Shown here one piece after another: positions 40,359 through 53,479 of a stretch of 64,000 bases of DNA (within the stretch, counting starts at the first letter, position 1; every line of letters begins with the position of its first letter). This DNA is from Porphyra umbilicalis (taxonomy: Eukaryota > Rhodophyta > Bangiophyceae > Bangiales > Bangiaceae), in NCBI GenBank assembly GCA_002049455.2, contig KV918842.1, positions 186,001 through 250,000 of the forward strand, read 5' to 3'. The notes below the pieces were generated by a model. It had not been told where the DNA came from. It ran no database searches and saw only the letters and a list, made by a program, of their open reading frames with translations. A program made the position numbers and the translations under genes.

Positions 40359-41236
40359 TCACATGACCTCCGTTGACAGCAGCGGCTGGCTCTCGCTCGC
40401 ACGTATTCTCCCTCCCTCCTCCCCGTCCAGCCCCACCCCCACGGCCTTGAGGCCCGACTCCCCGGCCGCCAGCAGTCCGTCCACGATGCGGCCAATGAGG
40501 GCCTCAAAGCGGACGTAAAACAATTGGCGGAGGCAAAGCCACGCGACCGCCCCGCCGAGCAGCGCCACCCCCCCCCCGCCAGGATGAGAAGCCCGAGGAT
40601 GTGTGCCCAGCCGGCGTTCACCCCCCACACGAGGAGAGCCCCGACACCCGCCACCGCCGCCGGGACGCCCATCAGCGTCGTCGCGACGGACAAGAGCATG
40701 TTGTCAGGCGCCAGCATTAGCGCGGTCTTGATGGACCGCGTCCGCTCCGCCCGCGCCGACCGCCATGCCGCCTCGGCCGCCGCCAAGGCAGCCTCCTTCT
40801 CCTTGATGAGCGGCACGAGGGTGCCCTCGGAGCGCACCCGCGCGAGCTCCGACGCGGACGAGCGGACGGAGCGGCGGGCGCGGGACTCGCGGGCCTCCAC
40901 CTCAGGGGAGCCGGCAAGTCCAGGTGGCGGCTGCTCCAAGTCGCCGCCCGACCACAGTTGCAGGGTGCCGACCAGCTCGTCAGCCTCGACCCACTTGAGG
41001 TACACGATTCCGCCGAGCAGGGCGGTGGCCGCGCCGGCCAAAAGCGGCACAAACGTGGGGGAGTGGAGGGCGGCTAGCAGCGTCGCCACGCCGCCACCTA
41101 AAAGCACGAGGAAGATTAGCAGCACAATGACAATTCCGCGGAGGACGGAGCGCGCAATGCTGGCCAGGTTGCGCAGCTGGCCGGCTAGCGATGACACCCG
41201 CCGCAGGTGTGTGTTCATCGACGAGGAGCCCGGCAT
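40359..41236 (-). CDS. Four-helix membrane protein, frameshifted at a C-run
   Basis: The ATG at 41236 opens a frame with hydrophobic segments at about residues 30-52 (IVIVLLIFLVLLGGGVATLL), 56-76 (FVPLLAGAATALLGGIVYL), then an amphipathic Ala/Glu/Arg helix and a third segment (MGVPAAVAGVGALLVWGV). The fourth segment (ILGLLILAGGG...) is completed only in another frame, reached after the run of ten C at 40568-40577; that frame ends in ...QPLLSTEVM at 40359. A homopolymer indel, natural or a sequencing error, best explains this. No family is recognised. The N-terminus is not clearly a transit peptide. Confidence 0.6.
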
Positions 41237-41603
41237 AGTCGCAGCGCCGGAAAAGTAGAGCAGTGGAAGCAGAGGCGGGAGGATATGGCACGGCAAGAGG
41301 CCCACCGAACGCGCCGGGCGTCGTGGCGGTCGGGGACCCACGCGCCCACGCCAGCAGCGCAGGGCTGGGCGACGACGGCTAAAATGGGAGCAGAGCAGCT
41401 GCGTCAGAGCAGCGTGCACGTCACGGACGCATGACAGGACCTCGTGGCCAGCTAATAAACGCCAAGGGATGTCGCCGCGCGAGGTGAGCAGACAAGGACA
41501 CGGCAGGGATGGAGTTCAAAACCCGCCTGGCGAGCTGCGCTCCCGCCTCGGCTTTCGAACACGACGCGAGCGCGTTTCGAATTTGTCCAGTACTGTTCTG
41601 TAC

Positions 41604-41760
41604 ATTGCAGTCTGCTCAATTTTGTCTGTCTGGGTCGGAACAGAACGCAATCACGACGGACTCTCAGCCATCCATTCAGCCGGATACGTGCCGCTGGCCA
41701 ATAGGATTCCGTCCTGATTGCGTTTTGTTCGGACTCACACCAATTTGAGCAGACTGCAAT
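41604..41760. mobile_element. 157-bp MITE-like element
   Basis: The termini ATTGCAGTCTGCTCAA and its inverted complement are perfect over 16 bp, and imperfect complementarity (GTCCGAACA(A/G)AACGCAATCA) extends to about 55 bp per side. No clear duplication is visible at the borders. It lies upstream of the SCC2 gene. Confidence 0.7.
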
Positions 41761-42022
41761 ATTAATAGGTCATGACGGACAGTCAGTAGTTGGCCAAATC
41801 AACTGAAAGTGGCACCAGTAGAGAGAGCTGAGCCTACCCTGTCACGCACAACCATGAAGGTGAGAAGGGGTCTGGAAATGATGAACACGGAGGTTCAGGC
41901 GTGGCGGACACATAGGAGCACCTTCGCCTCGGTGGGGGCACCGCTCCAACCATCTTCACGTCCCAGATGGGGCGCCAGGCGCTCCCTGAGCTGTGAGAGC
42001 TGGTTCTCCTCCTTGGAGCAGC

Positions 42023-45000
42023 ATGCATTTTCTGCCGTACAACCTGTCGTCGGTCTCGCCGTTGGCGTCCACGACGGCCGCCTTGCGCTTGTTGCCTGTC
42101 CTTCAACCGCAACGGCCGTCGGCGCGGAGTGGCACGGTGCCTCTCGAGTCTACGTTGCTGGCCTCTGATGCTCCTCCGTCAACGGATGTTGCAGCAATAG
42201 CCTCGCTTCTCCTGGCGGCTCAGAATGAGACGTACGTTTTGTGTTCTGGGTCGCCATGCTTTTCTTGCTGGTTGCCTGGTCTGCTGCTGTGTTTTGGGAG
42301 GGGAGCTGGGCTCAGCTTCCTTTCTTGCCGTTTATGTAGTATGCATTGGTTAATGCGATGCTGTCTGTTTTGTTCTCTGTTGGTTGGGCCCTTGGACCAT
42401 GCATTTGTCGTCCTGTTCAAGCTTTTTGCACCTGCTGACCCACCAGTGTCTCTTTCTTACCGCACCGCACACCGTTTTTGGTGTTACATTCCGCATGGAC
42501 GCTTGTCATCGTTTGCAGCGGTGGCTCTCTTGACGACGACCACGGAGCGGCAGTCCGGGAGCTGGATGCAAACACCAGCCGGTTACTGGTACAACTCCGG
42601 GTGGAGCGCCCGACTCTGTTCGCGCCATGCTCTGTGTCGGTGTCAGCTGGCGTGCCTGGCTTTGGTGACGAGGAGGTGGACGACTTCGGGCGTGCAGCAC
42701 CAGATCCATCTACTGCGTCGCCTTCCCGCTTGGCACGGCCTCCTTGTCTCTCCGGCGCTGCCACCCCGACACCGCCCGTGGTGGCCACCCCACCCCGCAA
42801 CGAGCCGGCGTCTACCACGTCTGGGCCCGCTTCCCCCCAGACTGTGCGGCGGCGTAGCAGCTCGCGTGGCGCTGCGGACAAGGCTCTAGAGGAGGAGTGC
42901 ACCGGGTTGACCCGAACATTGGAGGCCTTCACCGAATTGCCTGCGAGCAGCCTCTCCTCGTGGCACATTGCTGAGCTTCGCAGCGCGACCTCGTCCGATG
43001 CGGGAGCGCGGGCACTCGCAAAGGTACCCGAGTCGCTCATCCTTGCCGTGGCTGGACGGCTGCAGCCCCGCGTTGCCGCAAGCGTGGGGGCGTTGCAGCA
43101 CTCAGCGCTCTCGACTACATCATCTACGGCGGTCGCTATCGAGGCCATGGGCTGCGCGCTCGTGCTCCTCTCGTTCATGAAGATTCCCGGCTCCGTCGCC
43201 GTTCTGCGCGTCGAGGAGACTTGTGAGGCTCTCATTGATGTGCTAGGGTTGGTCCTTCGCCGAGTGGTGTTCCCTGCCCGGGACTCGTCATTTGGCCCCC
43301 CGGGGGCTACCAAGCGCAAGCGAGCCTCACGGCCAGCGGACGGCTATGGTGTAGACGATGGCAGTGATTGGGACATGGATGAGGAGAAGGCAGCTGACCA
43401 GTCGGATGACGAGGCGTTGCTGGAAGAGCAGCCATCTCCCCGACGAGCGCGGGGCCGGCGGCGGCGCTCGAGCGCACGGGGAGTCGCCGGCGGTGTTACA
43501 CCAGACGCGCTCCTTTCCCTGTGCTGTCGAGTTGCGCGCAACTGGGGGGAGGTACTCGAGGTGCATGTGGGGCCCGAAGAGTTTGGTAGCGCGGCGGCGG
43601 CGCGGCTTGTTTCTGTGCTCATCTCCGTGCTCGGCGTGTCAGGCGTCGCCGAGCTGCAGCTGAGCATGTGTGCGACCATCGGCGTGGTCTTTTGGTACTA
43701 CGAGGATGCACGAGCACCCGTTTTGACCGAGCTGCTGCACTTTGCCGGGCGTCTCCCCTCCTCCCGGTCAGACCTGCGGCGCTTCCGGGTGAGCGGCGCC
43801 GGCGGTCAATCTAGTGTCGTACGTGTGTCGTCGGCGCTCTTCTTGCAGTTGGTGCACGCGCTCGGCGGCCTTGCCGACAAGGAGGTCGCCAGCGCTGGGG
43901 ACGACACTGGTACCCGTCCGGCAGATGTGCGGCAGCGGGGGGAGGACTTGCAACTCCCGCCCCTTCATGCTGCACACGTGCAGGTTGTGGTCCAGATGCA
44001 GGGAGTTGTTCGCGCCTCTGTTGAGGCGCTGGTGACACCGGCCCTCAAGGCCCGCGACGTGAATGCTCTCGATGCGGTGACAGCGTTTGTCGAGGACATG
44101 TTGGAGCTGTACGGGCTGCCAGAGTGGCCTGGAGCGGACACGGTTGTGCAGCTCCTTTTCTTACACTTGTCAGACTGCCTGCAGCGCGTCTCGGTGCTCA
44201 AGGGGGGAGCTCCTCGGAGCACGGACGTGCACACGCGGGGCGCTGCGTTTGGTTGGCTCGGCTCTCTGGCGGCGCGGCTCCAGGCGGAGGCCGCTTTGGA
44301 TACTGTTGGTGGCCTTGCTGCACCTACGAACGCCTGCGGCGGCGACACCGGTGGCCCACTCCCGGCAAGTCACTGTGTGCTCAAGCTCCAGTATGCGCAA
44401 TGCCGTGCTGCTGTGTTGGCCGTCTGCCACTCGACTCCCCGCGGGGGGCTGCGTTTGCAGTGCTCGGCGCTGTTCTGGCGTTCTCAATGGGTCGTTGACG
44501 ACAGCCGGGCTGCTCTCAAGCCAGAGGACATCGGCGCATGCGGTGATGGGGCGGCTGGGGCCACGTCGGCCGGGAGGGCAGGCCAGCCGGCGGCTTGTCC
44601 TTCTGCTCCGATTCTACATGCCAGGGGCGAGAACGCTGCTGTTGCCGACTCCACCTCGGGTACAGTCTCCGCTGTGGCGGCCTCCCGGTGGTTGACGCAC
44701 CGCCGAGCTGTGACTGTGCGCCTGTTGGACCGCGTGTTGGAGACAATCATGAGGGGCTTCACCGAATCCATGCCGACCGTCCGGTCTCAGGCGCTCAAGG
44801 CCATGAGCATGGTGGCCGGTGTGGACCCCATCAAGGTCCAAGCACGAACCAGCTTTGTTCGTGCCATCAGGTCCTGCTGCATGGACGTGTCCGTCGTAGT
44901 CCGCGATGCGGCGTTGAACTTGCTTTGCAGCATCTTCTCCTCGCCTGAAGACGTCACCGATGCTGCTGACGCTGCCGTGGGTCCTACTGAGAGTACGGTC

Positions 45001-47979
45001 TTACCGCTGCATGGCCGGGAGGCGCCCGTCGTCAGGCGGTTTGATGCCACCTTTGTCTCCAGCGTCCTGCCCGTAGTCGCTGGTCGTCTCCTGGATACGG
45101 CCACGTCGGTCCGGAAGCGCGCGGTGCGGATCTTGAGCCAAGTTGTGGCCGACGCCTTCTCGTACCTATTGACGGCGCGTCGCTCTACCACCTCGTTTGA
45201 AAGTGATCGTCGCCATGGTGACGCGGAACTTTTGGTGATTGACGTATGCGCTATGCTCCTCGGGCGCTTGGTCGACTCAGAAGACTCGGTGCGGCACGCG
45301 TCCCAATTTGCTCTGCGTGCGGTGTTGTTTGGTCATGCGTCGGACAAGGGGCGACCCGGCATCCGGGCAGGTGCTCAGCGGGACGACCCCTTTGCGGCTT
45401 TGCTGGCACCTACCGACGCTGTCGCTGAACGCACGCGGGCGTTCATCCTGGTCGGCACCATTTCCAAAGTACCCCCTGCCGCGTGTGACAAGTCACTGGA
45501 GGATGTCATCGACGAGTCGCTGCTTGCTGCGCGGCGGCCTTTGGTGTCTAGGATGCTATCACTTGTCGTGAGGGAGCTGCTGGAGGCCGACCTGAGCGCC
45601 ATGGAGCTGAGCATCGATCCTCCTGCCGTTGTGCCGGATGGAAGCAGCGCCGCCGGTGATGCCCAGATGGGACAGGTGGGCGGTCACATAGCCGACGGGA
45701 TCTCACCGGCATCCACGGGCTCCACAGCTGGCGTGTCCGGGAGCGGTGGCGCGCCTTCTGATTTGCAAGCGATTGCGGAGCGTCGGGTTGCATGCGCTCA
45801 GTTTGTGAGCGCGTTGGCGGCAGTCGACGCTGGCCTGGTGTTTCCCCATTGCAGTGTTCTGGCGCCGCTGCTCAAGGGTTTGGACGGGGTCCCTCGGTAC
45901 CAGGTCGTTGTCGCATCGTACGTCCTTGACACCATCGAGCGTGTCATCCCTGGCGTTCGCCCGGTTCCGTCGGAGCTCGTGGGTGAGCTGGAGGAGGACC
46001 TGAGTGCGCTGGTGTGCACGCACCCGGATGAGCAGCTCGCTGCGGCGGCCATCAAGTGCCTCTGCTCCATTACGCAGCAGGGGTGTGCCACCAACCAAAG
46101 ACCAGACGCCGTGGCTGCCCCTGTCGGTCACCGGGAGGTGGTCGTCTCTGCTCAGCCAGATGGTGAGACGGCAAGCGCAACCCGCGATGCGGACGCCGTC
46201 AACAGCGTGCGGTCCGCGAAGCGTGTGGTTTTCCGGTCAGCGTCACCTCTTGAAGCCGTCCCCGTGACGATTGCGCGGCAGTTCTACGACTACCTGCAAG
46301 GCAACCGAGGCCAAACGGTCGTTAACGACCCGGCCTTTGTCATGCACGCTTGCGTTGCCCTGGTCCGGCTTGGGCTCTTCTGTCGCTACGCCGCGTTGGA
46401 GACGAGCACGACGACGGCCTACTACGCGGTGTTGGAGGAGTTTGCAGTGGCGTCTACCGCCGATTGGTCCGTGCGCCACCCCCTGCGCCGCGCCGCGCTC
46501 GAGGGTGTGGCGCACGTGGTCATGCGGCGGCGGGACTTGCTCATCAGCGCAACGCGGCTCTTTGCCGCGTCTTTGCGGCAGCCTGGGCTCATGTGCGGGC
46601 AGGCGGATGTGTCGACCCGTCTGCGTGTGCTGGACGACTTGTACGACATGCTACTTTCCGAGAGCTTTCAGACCAAGCCCTCCGCTGCCCCCGCTGGCGG
46701 CGACAGTCCGCATGGTGAGCGGTCCACGGCGGAGCTCCCCGTGCCCGACGACGTGGCCGACGTGGCACTCGCTATGGAGGACGACCCGGATGCGGGCTCC
46801 CTCACGGCAGCTGTGCAGTCCCTGCAGCTTGACCTAGTCAACCTCGCGGCGGATGTGGATGCCCGGATACGGCACCGGGTGGCTACCATCCTCGACCTGA
46901 CGGTGCGTCACGGGGTTTTGCTTGCGAGCTCGCTCGTGTCCCCTCTAGTTGGCCTCTCCGCGGACCGAGCAGATGTGCGCACCAGCCCGGCCGCGCTTCG
47001 CGCGCTCGACTTTATCTCTACACGCCACCCGTACCTGCTCGCCCCTCGTTTGGTTGACGGCGTCTCAACGGCGTTCTCGGTTGCAGCGGCATGCGCTGGC
47101 GCACACCGGCCGAGCTCGTCAGTGGCTGCCGCTCCCACAGAGACCCCAGGCGATGGGCACCGCACGACCTGCCCGCTGGTGCTCGCAGTCGACCCCCTAA
47201 CTGGGTACGCACTGCTCTCCGACGCGTTTTCATTGCTACCGGGCGCACGCCGAAAGGCCGCCTTTGAGTCCCTGTTGAAGGAGGTGCATCTGCGTTCCAA
47301 GGGGGCGGCGTCGGGTGCACCCACATTGAGACGCTCTGTGCGCTCTGCTGGCCCTGCTGTGTCTGCCGGCGTGCCGTCTGCTGCGGGGCTGGCTTTTGTT
47401 GTGTCCACTTTGTGCTCCATTGACTTTGGCTGCATCATCAATAGCATGGCAGTGTCGGCGGTGGACAAGGTGGCGGCAGGGGGCACGGGCAGCACGGCTG
47501 CAGACGCCAAGACCAAGACCGGTCGGGACGAAATCGCCTTCATCGTCGCCACTGCTGGTCGTCTCGTGTCGTCGACGGGGCACACGCTGCTCGACGCAGC
47601 GATCGAGGCGCTCGAGGCAGATTCGACCGACGCGAGTGGGGGCACACCCCTCCACTTCCTCGCCGCACGCAGCGTGCCGCTGAGCTACCTGCTGTTGCTC
47701 AAACGCCACTTTGCCGCGTCCTCCAAGGACGGCACAGCCGCTGTGGCGCCAGCCTCGCCGCTAGGTTTGGCGGCCCAGCTGTCGGGACCGCCACGGCTCG
47801 AGTCCCCCTTCTACAAGATGGACCCCGCACTGTTGAGCGAGGCTGCAGACGCGACCACCTGGCGCCGACAGCTGCGGGTGTTTCGTGACCTGATGGACGC
47901 GGACGAGGCGGTCATTGCGCCGCCTGGCCAGGGTGCCGGGGGCACCCGCGGCCGGCGGCCTCGACGGGCAGCGCGGTAG
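42023..47979 (+). CDS. SCC2: Cohesin loading factor SCC2/NIPBL (Nipped-B), two exons
   Basis: SCC2 loads cohesin onto chromosomes and stimulates its ATPase. The start is set at ATG 42023. Exon 1 ends at 42231 (phase 2) before GTACGT, and exon 2 starts at 42519 after GTTTGCAG. The joined length of 5670 nt is a whole number of codons (1889 residues). A disordered region with a basic KRKR nuclear-localisation-like motif (about residue 335) precedes the helical HEAT array. Diagnostic blocks are LRRFRVSG (about 490), LLDRVLETIMRGF...PTVRSQALKAM (about 805), SVVVRDAALNLL and SVRKRAVRILSQV (about 930). The region around DVDARIRHRVATILDL and RALDFISTRHPYLLAPRLV matches the Nipped-B C-terminal domain. 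The length is typical of the family. Confidence 0.85.
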
Positions 47980-48265
47980 TCGAGAAAGCGGGATTCAAAG
48001 AGAGATCTACAAAGCGAGACAGGATAAACCACATGGCCAAGACAAAGACGCGCGTCTCCGCATCGCCTGTGCAAACGGCAAGCGCGAGGCGCATAAGGTG
48101 CACAAAACAGGTTCAACAGCAGCCTGGACGATCGGCAGAGTCGCTCCGGGACCGCACCAACCCGAACACACCGGCGTGGGCCCGCCAAAAACAACTGGCA
48201 GCCGCCGCAGCAGCGACAGCAGGGACCAAGGCTGGTCATGCCGCGCCACACGCGCACGTGACGGT

Positions 48266-49007
48266 CTACTTGCTGGAACCGCCGCTAGACCCACCAGCCG
48301 CAGCCGCAGCAGCCTTATCCGCAGCCTTCTGCTGCTTTAACCGCATGATCTCAGCGTCCCTGAGACACAATAGAACGAAAAGGGACGGAGCAACAATAAA
48401 GGCAAGGGTCACGAGGATGAGGGAGGAGCAACAAAGACGAGACGACCAGCAGACGTTGCAAGCCAGCGTCAACCAAAGGCACGCAGAAGGAGCACGGAAG
48501 GCGCGTTAGTACGGGTCAAAACAAAGGACACAGGCACCATACGCTCCGACGCAATCAGACCCAGCCACAAGCACACAAGAAACTAGAGGTGCCGCACCAC
48601 GTACTTCTCCTTCTTGTTCGTCAGCTTTTGATTGGCATTGGGGCCATCCGCTTCCTTCTTCTTGTTCTTGCCGCCCTTCTCTGCTCTCTTCGCCGCACGC
48701 TGCCGGTCAATCTCACGCTGGTTACCGCCTGCAGGAGACGACACCAATGAAACGAGACAGAAAGAGGAGCGACAACCAGCAACAGCACCCTTGTCAACAA
48801 CGACGAACACATATTACCGACTGTGTGCCCAGGATGCTCTATAACGCCCAGCAAGAGGCACCACCCAAAGAACACAACAAAAAACGAGCCAAACAAAGAG
48901 CAGTCAAATGAATGGCGTGCTGGCAGCAAGCGCCACAGCTCAAAACCACGACAGAAAAACAGTGGCCCCGCTCTCCCCAAGCCCTCACACAAGGACGTAC
49001 GAGACAT
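48266..49007 (-). CDS. SERF: SERF family (small EDRK-rich factor) protein, three exons
   Basis: SERF proteins are small, highly charged and RNA-binding, and they influence protein aggregation. Exon 1 is only seven nucleotides (49007-49001, ATGTCTC). Intron 1 (49000-48729) is GTACGT...CTGCAG. Exon 2 is 48728-48605, intron 2 (48604-48360) is GTACGT...TCTCAG, and exon 3 is 48359-48266. The product has 74 residues and starts MSRGNQREIDRQRAAKRAEK, the family N-terminal signature. It then has a Lys-rich middle, DAEIMRLKQQKAADKA and a Gly/Ser tail. The 225-nt total and all phases are consistent. Confidence 0.9.
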
Positions 49008-49339
49008 GGTGGGCGACGGACGAAGGCGGGTGACGCGGACAAAGAGCGACAGAACAACACGGGCCGGAGCGCCGACAGCTCGACCCGCACGGCCGCGTGC
49101 GCGAGCGCGCTCAGGCGACAGCCGTTGCCCTTATGCCAGCAACGGCGGCCGTCCTCCCCAGGCACTGCTGTCGCTGACGCGCGGCAGAAAAAAAAATATA
49201 CGAGGCACGTGCGGCACCCCAAAACCCCCGCAGGCGCGCAGACGAGAGAAGGACAGGGCGAGGCACACGCACAGTGCGTCCGCACGAGCAGACACGCGCG
49301 GGAAGGCGCACACAGGGGCCACGTGGGTGACAGCGGCCG

Positions 49340-49480
49340 TCAGGCTGCCGGAATGGACCAAATCGTCGCAACTGGCGACGCCCCCAACAGAACGTGATTC
49401 TGTTCGGGTGGCTGTTGCCGAACAGGCGCCCAACAGAGGCCATTCTGTTCCATCATTGTTCGGTGCTGAGCTCTGGATCT
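49340..49480. repeat. GAACAG/CTGTTC-rich repeat, copy A
   Basis: Repeated GAACAG and CTGTTC words (CGAACAGGCGCCCAACAGA and similar) and an ATCGTCGCAACTGGCG end match, in inverted orientation, the segment 59700-59850. The internal short palindromes suggest a small mobile or fold-back family. No terminal duplication is apparent. Confidence 0.55.
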
Positions 49481-50060
49481 CGTGGTTCTGTCAGAACCGT
49501 GCAGCACGTGGGACCCAAAGGGCGTTTGAACGTGCTGCATTAGAGTCGAAGCGGGGACGCCGTATTAGCGACGCATGCAGTCCTCCGTGCAAGCGCGTGT
49601 GCAGTCATTTACAATTATATAACTCGTCGACAATGGGACTGTGAGAATTGCATTGCGATTACTGCTGCGGCAGGTGCTGACGTCATACGAGGAAAAAACG
49701 TGCTCTTCTTTCTCAGCAGGCACTGCGGTCACCGACAGCTACCAGCAGTATGCTCGACACCAAACCCCAATGCACGGCAGACAGGGACGCATCAGTCCCA
49801 CGCAAGGATGCTACAGCATCAAGCAACAAGCACGACAGACACAGAGAAAACGGACAATGAAAACAAGGCCCGTGGCCAGAGCGAGACGGGGGTACAGCTC
49901 CCCCCGGAACGCCTGAGCGGCACAAGCAAGAAGCAAGGAGCAAAACAAAAGCAAGAAGCGCCAAAACAACACATAAGGACAAAGCCCTGGCCAGTGTGAG
50001 GCGACGGGGTCCTTGGAGCCGTCAAGACACCTGAGCGGCAGGAGCAGCAACAGGCACGTC
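49481..50060. other. No gene recognised
   Basis: Relatively AC-rich sequence on the plus strand with CAAGCAAGAAGCAAGGAGC-like low complexity (about 49923-49965). It probably includes the 3' UTR of the minus-strand gene ending at 50061. Confidence 0.45.
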
Positions 50061-52448
50061 TCAAAAGCCGGCCGCGCGGTACGCCCGCCACTGCGCCGCA
50101 CGGTTGTCAGAAACCGGACGAATTTCTTCATCCTCCTCCTCGTCGTAGTCATCGGCGCGCTCGCCGTGGCGCACGACGGGGGTCAAGTTGTTCTCACGAG
50201 AAGGAGACGCGCCGCGGTCCGTTAGGTGCGGGGGCAGCGGCTCGAGACGCATTGGCTGCGACGGAATAGGGAGCACGACGCCGCGCGGAGCGGCACCCAC
50301 GACGCCGGGGACCGAAGGAGCACAAGCCGCAGCGGGTTCGAGGGCCTCGGCGCGCGGGACGACAGGAACTGAAGGGGGGACTGCAACACGAATGATGAGG
50401 TGGCGGTCGGGATTGCCTCCGTCCAGCAGTTGGAGACCATCGTGCACGTCGTTATCCTTGGGGAGGATGTCATGCAGGAGGAGGAGGTCGCGCTCAAAGA
50501 GCGAACGGTTTCCCTGATTCAGGGCGCTGGAGCCCGCCACAATGGGAGGGAGCCCCGCCCGATGACGCAGATAGGAGCGCACCTGCAACATTGAGAAAAA
50601 CACCATACACCCAAGCCAAGACACAGTAACGCGAAGCAGAAATTGGCGAAAGCAGGTCAGACAAGTCAGTACGCACTGTAACAATGGGGCGTGCAGCAAG
50701 AGCACGAGCACAAGGTGGTGTACTGAACAATGAAAATGCACGGCCGGACGACACAGACGGGAGGCGGAGGCCATCAACCTACTCGGAAGGAGACGTTGGC
50801 GACATGGCCAAAAAGACAACGGATGACACGCGTTGCCTTGTTCGGTCCCGTCCAGCACACCATGGCCGCCGTGCCGCCCAGCTCGTCAATGAAGTTGTCG
50901 AGTGCGTCCAGCATAGCCAAACGACCAAACGCGTCCTTGATAAAGGCATCCGCTCGCAGCAGATCCATGCACTCGTCGGGAGACTGCATAAGCACGCGCC
51001 GAGTTGAGGACGCCGAGGGAGAGCTCCACGACCCTATGCCCTTGATGGCATGGGTGCGCTTGACAAAGGTGGTCACGCAAATGGACGTCAGCGAGCTACT
51101 CAGGTGCCCCACGACGCGCTTAATATACTGGTACGCCACCACTAGTGCCATTCCTTTGGCCGGCTTCCGAACGGGCAGCATCATCTTCGCTTGCAGCTTT
51201 TCTGCTGCAGCCGACTCGAAAACGCTCATGACGCGTGCGGCCACATTGAGGAGCTTGGCGTTCACCGTACTCGTGCTCGGAAACACCAAAGCCGAGGTAG
51301 GAGCGGTGCGCATCTCCGTCATAAGCGCCTCGATGAACAGCTCCTGTCAGCATATCAAGCACAACACACAGAGACAGGCGAGGAGTCAACGGATAATTGC
51401 GACACTCAACACACAGACCAAAACTGACAAGGTACCACGCGGTTAGAACGCAGCGGGTTGGTATGTCGCAGTGGGCGGCCAGACCCAACACACTCACATG
51501 CCACTGACCCGTCGAGTGAGTACGAGTGGATCAGCGGAGTCACAACGTACCTTAATCTCGGTCACCAGCGCGACACAGTCGTTACCATCGCCGTCGCGGC
51601 GACCCGTTCCGTCGGCCGTGGTCTTAGTCACGTGGCTGTCCAGGTCCTGCACAACTTTGATGAGCTCCCCGAGGCGCTCGAGCACAACGCCAGCCCTGGT
51701 CTCACGTCCTTCCGCCGCCGCAGCAATCCCGTCCATGCGCCGCAGGGATGACGCAGCTTGAGACTTGACGATGACAAGCTCCGCGCGGAATCGCGTGACC
51801 TCACGCCGCAATGAAGAGAGCCCGCTGCGCAGAGCGTCGTACAGGTCCTTGATAGCCATGCCAGGCTCTTCCGTACCGGCGTCGCCTGCTGCACCTGCCG
51901 CTACATGAGTGGATGCCTCACGCGCCACGCGCGAGTGGCTCTCACGGCGTCGCTTTCTCGACGGCGCCCGCGCGCAAAGAGGTGACGACGACGGCGTCGC
52001 TTGCGGAGCAGGTGACGCCGGCGGGGTGACGTACGCCATCACCAAAGCATCGTCATCCATCTCCTCGCTGCTGCCGTCATCTTCATCGCTGCCTACAGGC
52101 ACTAACGAGTGAGCCGGAGAAGCACGAGTCTGGTGCGGGGTCGTCGCGCGCACAGGCAGCGTGGACGGGCTGATGCCCGACGGAATGAGGCCGTAAGCAA
52201 TGCCAGGGGCAACGGGAGGCCGCGCCGCGCGAGCTGCCGATGCAGAGGCAAACACAGCCGGCGCTCCCGGCGCCAAAAACCGCGCCGGAAACAGAGTGGG
52301 GTTGCGCGAACGAGCAGCCAGCTGGTTCGCCAGCGCGTCGGACGCGGCAGCTGCCGCCCGCCCCTGCGCAGTATCCGATTCTCGCCCACCATGGCCGCCA
52401 CCAGTGCCACCATCACCGACACCATGGCCATCGTGGCCGCCGCCGCCG

Positions 52449-52479
<31 letters not shown>

Positions 52480-53479
52480 CGCTGTCGCCGCTGCCGTCTT
52501 TACCGCCACCGCCACCACCGCAGCTACCGCTGCCACCATTGACGTCATCGCCATCACGGATACAAGAGCTCGGTCGCGCGTCAGCGCCGTCATCATCAGC
52601 AGACAGCCCGCCACTGCGACCATGGGGAACGGAGCTGCTGTCGCTGTCAACGCCACCCTGACCGTCAATGTCGGCAGCACCCGCGCCGAGTTCGGTGTCC
52701 CCGGCCAACGCGCGATGCCCGAACGTGCCGACCGAAGCCGGCGGCGTGGAAGGATACGCCATCATTCGCGGTGCAGATGATACAACCGACATGACCGCCG
52801 CCTTGCGGACGAACACAGGACGAGCGGTCCACTTGGAGCGAAGCCGCCCGTGCTTGCCCGTTGGAAGAACCAGCGCTCCAGGCGCAGACGTAGTCGCCGC
52901 GAGACGAGCAACTTTTCCAGGGCGCGCCTCTATGGGCTCGACGGGTGCCGAGGCAGCCGGCACAGGCATTGCATCATACGCAGCTGCTCCAACGTAAGAC
53001 GACGCCGCATCACCAGGAGACGATGCCACTTCACCTGAAGGCGACGCCCCCATGGCGGCTTCGCCCAGCACCATGGCGCGAGCACGCGTATCAACAGAAA
53101 TTGAAGCATCAGGAGGCACGACGGCGTCGGCAGATGCAGCACGAGCCGCCTGAGCGTCTTGAATCTTCACGTCCATTTTTTGGTCGTACAAAACCACACC
53201 AAGCGCCCCATCGAACTTCATACTCGGCTCTTGTGGACCGGCCGATGACGAGGGTCCCCCAGCAGACGGGGCACGACACGCCCACGTCTCAGGGTCATCG
53301 ACATCGATGACGTCGTGCCTGGGAACGGCATTCGCCACCCGCTTGCCCTTGGATGAAGGAGGGAAGCCCTTGGAGGAAGGAGTGACTGCATCCGACGGTA
53401 GAGCATCAACATCGATGACCAGGTCGTTCTCGTCGGACTCGGTCAGCGTCTTCGGGACGTCCTTGTCCCCGGGCGCCAT
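50061..53479 (-). CDS. 1003-residue acidic/disordered protein with SUMO-interacting-like motifs, three exons
   Basis: Exon 1 is 53479-51551, intron 51550-51344 (GTACGT...GACAG), exon 2 is 51343-50783, intron 50782-50583 (GTAGGT...TGCAG), and exon 3 is 50582-50061. All junctions are phase 0, giving 1003 residues. The N-terminal part has two VIDVD cores in acidic context (LVIDVDALP and DVIDVDDPE), then a long Gly/Asp/Ser-rich region and a KRRRES basic cluster. After that come a predicted coiled coil (about residues 560-630) and, across exons 2 and 3, a folded-looking helical region containing SPDECMDLLRADAFIKDAF. The end is acidic (DDYDEEEDEE). Nuclear location is inferred. No known family is recognised. 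Confidence 0.7.
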
